NCBI RefSeq assembly: GCF_051401765.1
Contig: NC_135069.1
Span: 10,518,501-10,582,500 of the forward strand
Length of the DNA: 64,000 nucleotides
Source of the DNA: Calliopsis andreniformis
Taxonomy: Eukaryota; Arthropoda; Insecta; Hymenoptera; Andrenidae
Direction: 5' to 3'
In this document: positions 61,501-64,000 of the stretch, piece by piece
Layout of the letters: every line of letters starts with the position of its first letter
Numbering within the stretch: position 1 is the stretch's first letter
Translations under genes and position numbers: made by a program
The notes under the pieces: generated by a model
The model's input: only the letters and a program-made list of their open reading frames with translations
The model's database searches: none
What the model was told of the DNA's origin: nothing

Positions 61501-64000
61501 TTTCGGTAACATTCTTCTAGCTATTTGATCATGAAACGTCTCAAGAAAAGGAAAGTTATGAGGTGCCCCTTGAGAGTTGTCGTTTTAGAATTTCTAAGAC
61601 ATCTTGAGAGATGTTAGGCTTGTGGAAGCCCGGCTTAAGAGATTGAGAGGATCCAAGCAAGATTGTTGCCGGAGGTTAATATTTCAATTCTTGGACAAAA
61701 AGTTTCTCGGAGGCACCAGTCTATGAACAATTGCCACTGAATTAGCTCCAAAGCCTTCCAGGAACGTTAATCTACCCTTTTTTGTTCTATCGTGAATCTT
61801 TTTACCACGCTGAGAAGCTGGGCTTCGTCACCCGTGGAATCTAACGAGGAAATAAGTAAGCGTATAATCACGGGAATCGTTATGTCTCCCCGAGATTGGC
61901 AAATAGTTGATGGCGCTTCGTTCTCGTCGATGACGTCTTCCATACCGGTTTCCCGACGATTTTGCGTTCCGAGATGCGATGAAATTTTTAAACCGCCTCT
62001 GGCAACCCCCTCTTTCCATTTTCGTTCGCAGGCAAGGGTTACCGACGATAAACGACGATCGTTTCGATGTGCAGGCTGGTTGAGTAAACCTAGGCACAAC
62101 CCTCTGGCCAGATAAGATCGCGGCGTGGCCTCGAGTGGATGCTGAAGTTAAAGGATAATTTAGTAATTACGGCCAGATGCTTGCCCCCTGGGCAAACCTC
62201 CACTACTCCCACGAGTATAATCGCGCGTGTACGTACTATGCGATACATGCGCGTGAGATCAACGCAAGTATCAGGAGGTTGTCCACTCCGTACAGTCGCA
62301 CAGCTAGTTTCTTCGATATCGTTTTGTTGTTTTACTAGATTTAACATTGCACGTTGAATCGGTGTGCAGGGTTTTTAGAGAAGGCATAGGAAGAACTCGC
62401 TGAGTGTAGTAATTAATTTTTAATAAGTTTTTGCTAGTTTGTAGATCTTGCCAAGCTGAGTTGATATATCATTTTGAGGGCATGGATTATGAATAATAAG
62501 TAGTTTGTGAGGTATTAGAATTAGAAGCTCTGTACACCTTACCTTTTTGAAAATTTTAAGTTTTCAATGTTTAGAATATTCGAATTTTAGGAATTTCATA
62601 TTTCCAAATTTTTATATCAATTTTTTGAAGGAAGTTAAACACTTGGAATAATTTTAATTACTAATTGATTCATTATTTTTCTACAAACTGGCAAGTGTTT
62701 GTTAATATATCTATAAAAGTTTTAACTTCTATGATCCTCTTATATATTGAAAGCAAACACTAGAAGCAAAGTAAATACATACCTACGTATTTTAGAATTC
62801 TATGATATAACTAGATTAGATTTTCTGCTTTAAAGTTAAACAATGGTACCTAGGTAAACGCAAACATAAAATTTAATCTATTTAATGGAACTTTCTGTTT
62901 AATGGTACAACATTTTTCAGTTCACAAATTAAATTTGAATAATAATGAAGGACCTTTAAAATAAATGGAGTGATATTATTAAAATATGAGAATTTAGAAC
63001 TCAGTGGTTGCCTTTAAAATTGATATTTCTAGAAAGTGTTGCTCTAGCTGTCTCCGCGACAAGAAAATTGAGAAAGTTCACGAATGTCCTTAATCGCGTG
63101 TCGTAATCTAGTCGCACGTTCTCCCTCATACATCCGCATGTTAGTCCAGCGTGAGTTGCCTCCAGCATAAAGAGGTACGACCGAAGGTAGTCTGGTTCTC
63201 AGAGAACATTACTGTAATCAATGAAAACGGGAAATCAGTTGATCGTAAATACTTCCGATTCGAATATTCCTTATAGAGGACATTATTGTAGTAATCGTCA
63301 TGTCTTAATTTTGCAGAAAATATTGCTGTCTTTCTAGGTGAAGTACTATATTTGAGATAATATAATTTCGATATATTAACTATCGAATTCTATTCTTGGA
63401 TATCGTTAAATAATTCAGTGTAAATTACGCAATTGTTTTAAAATTAGAATTATGTAAAATAAGATGTGACATTAAAGCTAATTTGCACTAATGTAGCTAG
63501 TAGCATATTACAATGTAATATTCAAACACTAAAGCAAAAAGTAAGATTGTGAGGATATTCAAGTATCCAAATAATGTTTTAAGCATTTTGAAGTCAGGAT
63601 ATGGACATGTAACTTTATGAAAACAAAAAGTATCTAAAGTTACCACAACATTGAAATTTAAAGTATCCTTTTGATAGCTAACAATAACTAGTATCATTAT
63701 CTCAAACAGATTATCTAGTATCAAATCACTGTTTAATCCTTTTGTGACTAAATCATTTTCTTAGAGCATTTTTATTCCTATTTTTTTTTTCTTAGCTAGG
63801 CTTCCAACATCATTGGTGCCATAAAAGGAAGAAATAATTATGAAAGGCTTAAGTCTCACAATTAATCATTCCACTATGCTCCTATAGCTATTACACCTAT
63901 TAAACACAATAATATTAAAAACTATGAGTAGTCAGGTTTCGGTTAACTGAAGTTTTCCCTTATTTTATCCAAAGTGACCCACACCTTTTGCAAGCACACC
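61501..64000. other. AT-rich DNA with GC-rich islands to window end
   Basis: A GC-rich block at about 61780-62370 carries overlapping frames on both strands (plus 61792-62115, minus 61767-62099 and 61828-62097), none recognised. A smaller block lies at 63050-63260. The rest is AT-rich. No exon closing the intron that begins at 34046 could be identified. Confidence 0.4.

Noticed and set aside
1..64000. tRNA, rRNA and CRISPR signals
   Set aside because: No tRNA B-box with a matching A-box and acceptor stem, no rRNA-like segment and no spaced direct-repeat array were seen on reading; a tRNAscan-SE run would settle the first.

Overview
The window looks like insect nuclear DNA, most likely Hymenoptera (bee or wasp). 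That is inferred from long AT-rich stretches alternating with GC-rich, CpG-containing islands, a CAAAATG insect-type start context, TATA plus TCAGT-type core promoters, and short TTAA-flanked transposon remnants. No database search was possible, so the species is not established.

It is gene-poor. Only one coding segment is well supported: a plus-strand first coding exon at 33786-34045. It encodes a Pro/His/Ala-tract N-terminus of the kind seen in developmental regulators and ends in a perfect GTAAGT donor. No following exon is recognisable, so its intron probably fills the right half of the window. At the left end, acceptor/donor pairs at 806-929 and 1447-1567 and a promoter-like first exon at about 2727-2946 suggest spliced plus-strand transcripts. 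The last could be an alternative non-coding first exon of the same gene or part of a long non-coding RNA.

The rest is AT-rich sequence broken every 1-3 kb by GC-rich islands of 0.3-1 kb. Open frames cluster in these islands on both strands and look like composition artefacts. Some islands carry promoter-like signals: TATA plus initiator at 17106 (+), the same on the minus strand near 22911, and a TATA box at 28667 (+). The layout (isolated N-terminal exon, very long intron, many islands) resembles the regulatory landscape of a developmental transcription factor; this is inference.

The repeat content is the most distinctive part. There are two TTAA-flanked piggyBac-like MITEs (5484-5750 and 16550-16849), a decayed LINE reverse-transcriptase fragment (44501-44880, minus), and a possible Tc1/mariner-type MITE holding a 15-bp tandem array (about 45076-45249). 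A roughly 290-bp imperfect tandem duplication lies at 39372-39942. Several long imperfect palindromes are present (13755-13889, 38133-38270, 53022-53107, 54489-54773), some able to form precursor-like hairpins. They are the best candidates for something undescribed. No tRNA, rRNA, known miRNA or CRISPR array was found.
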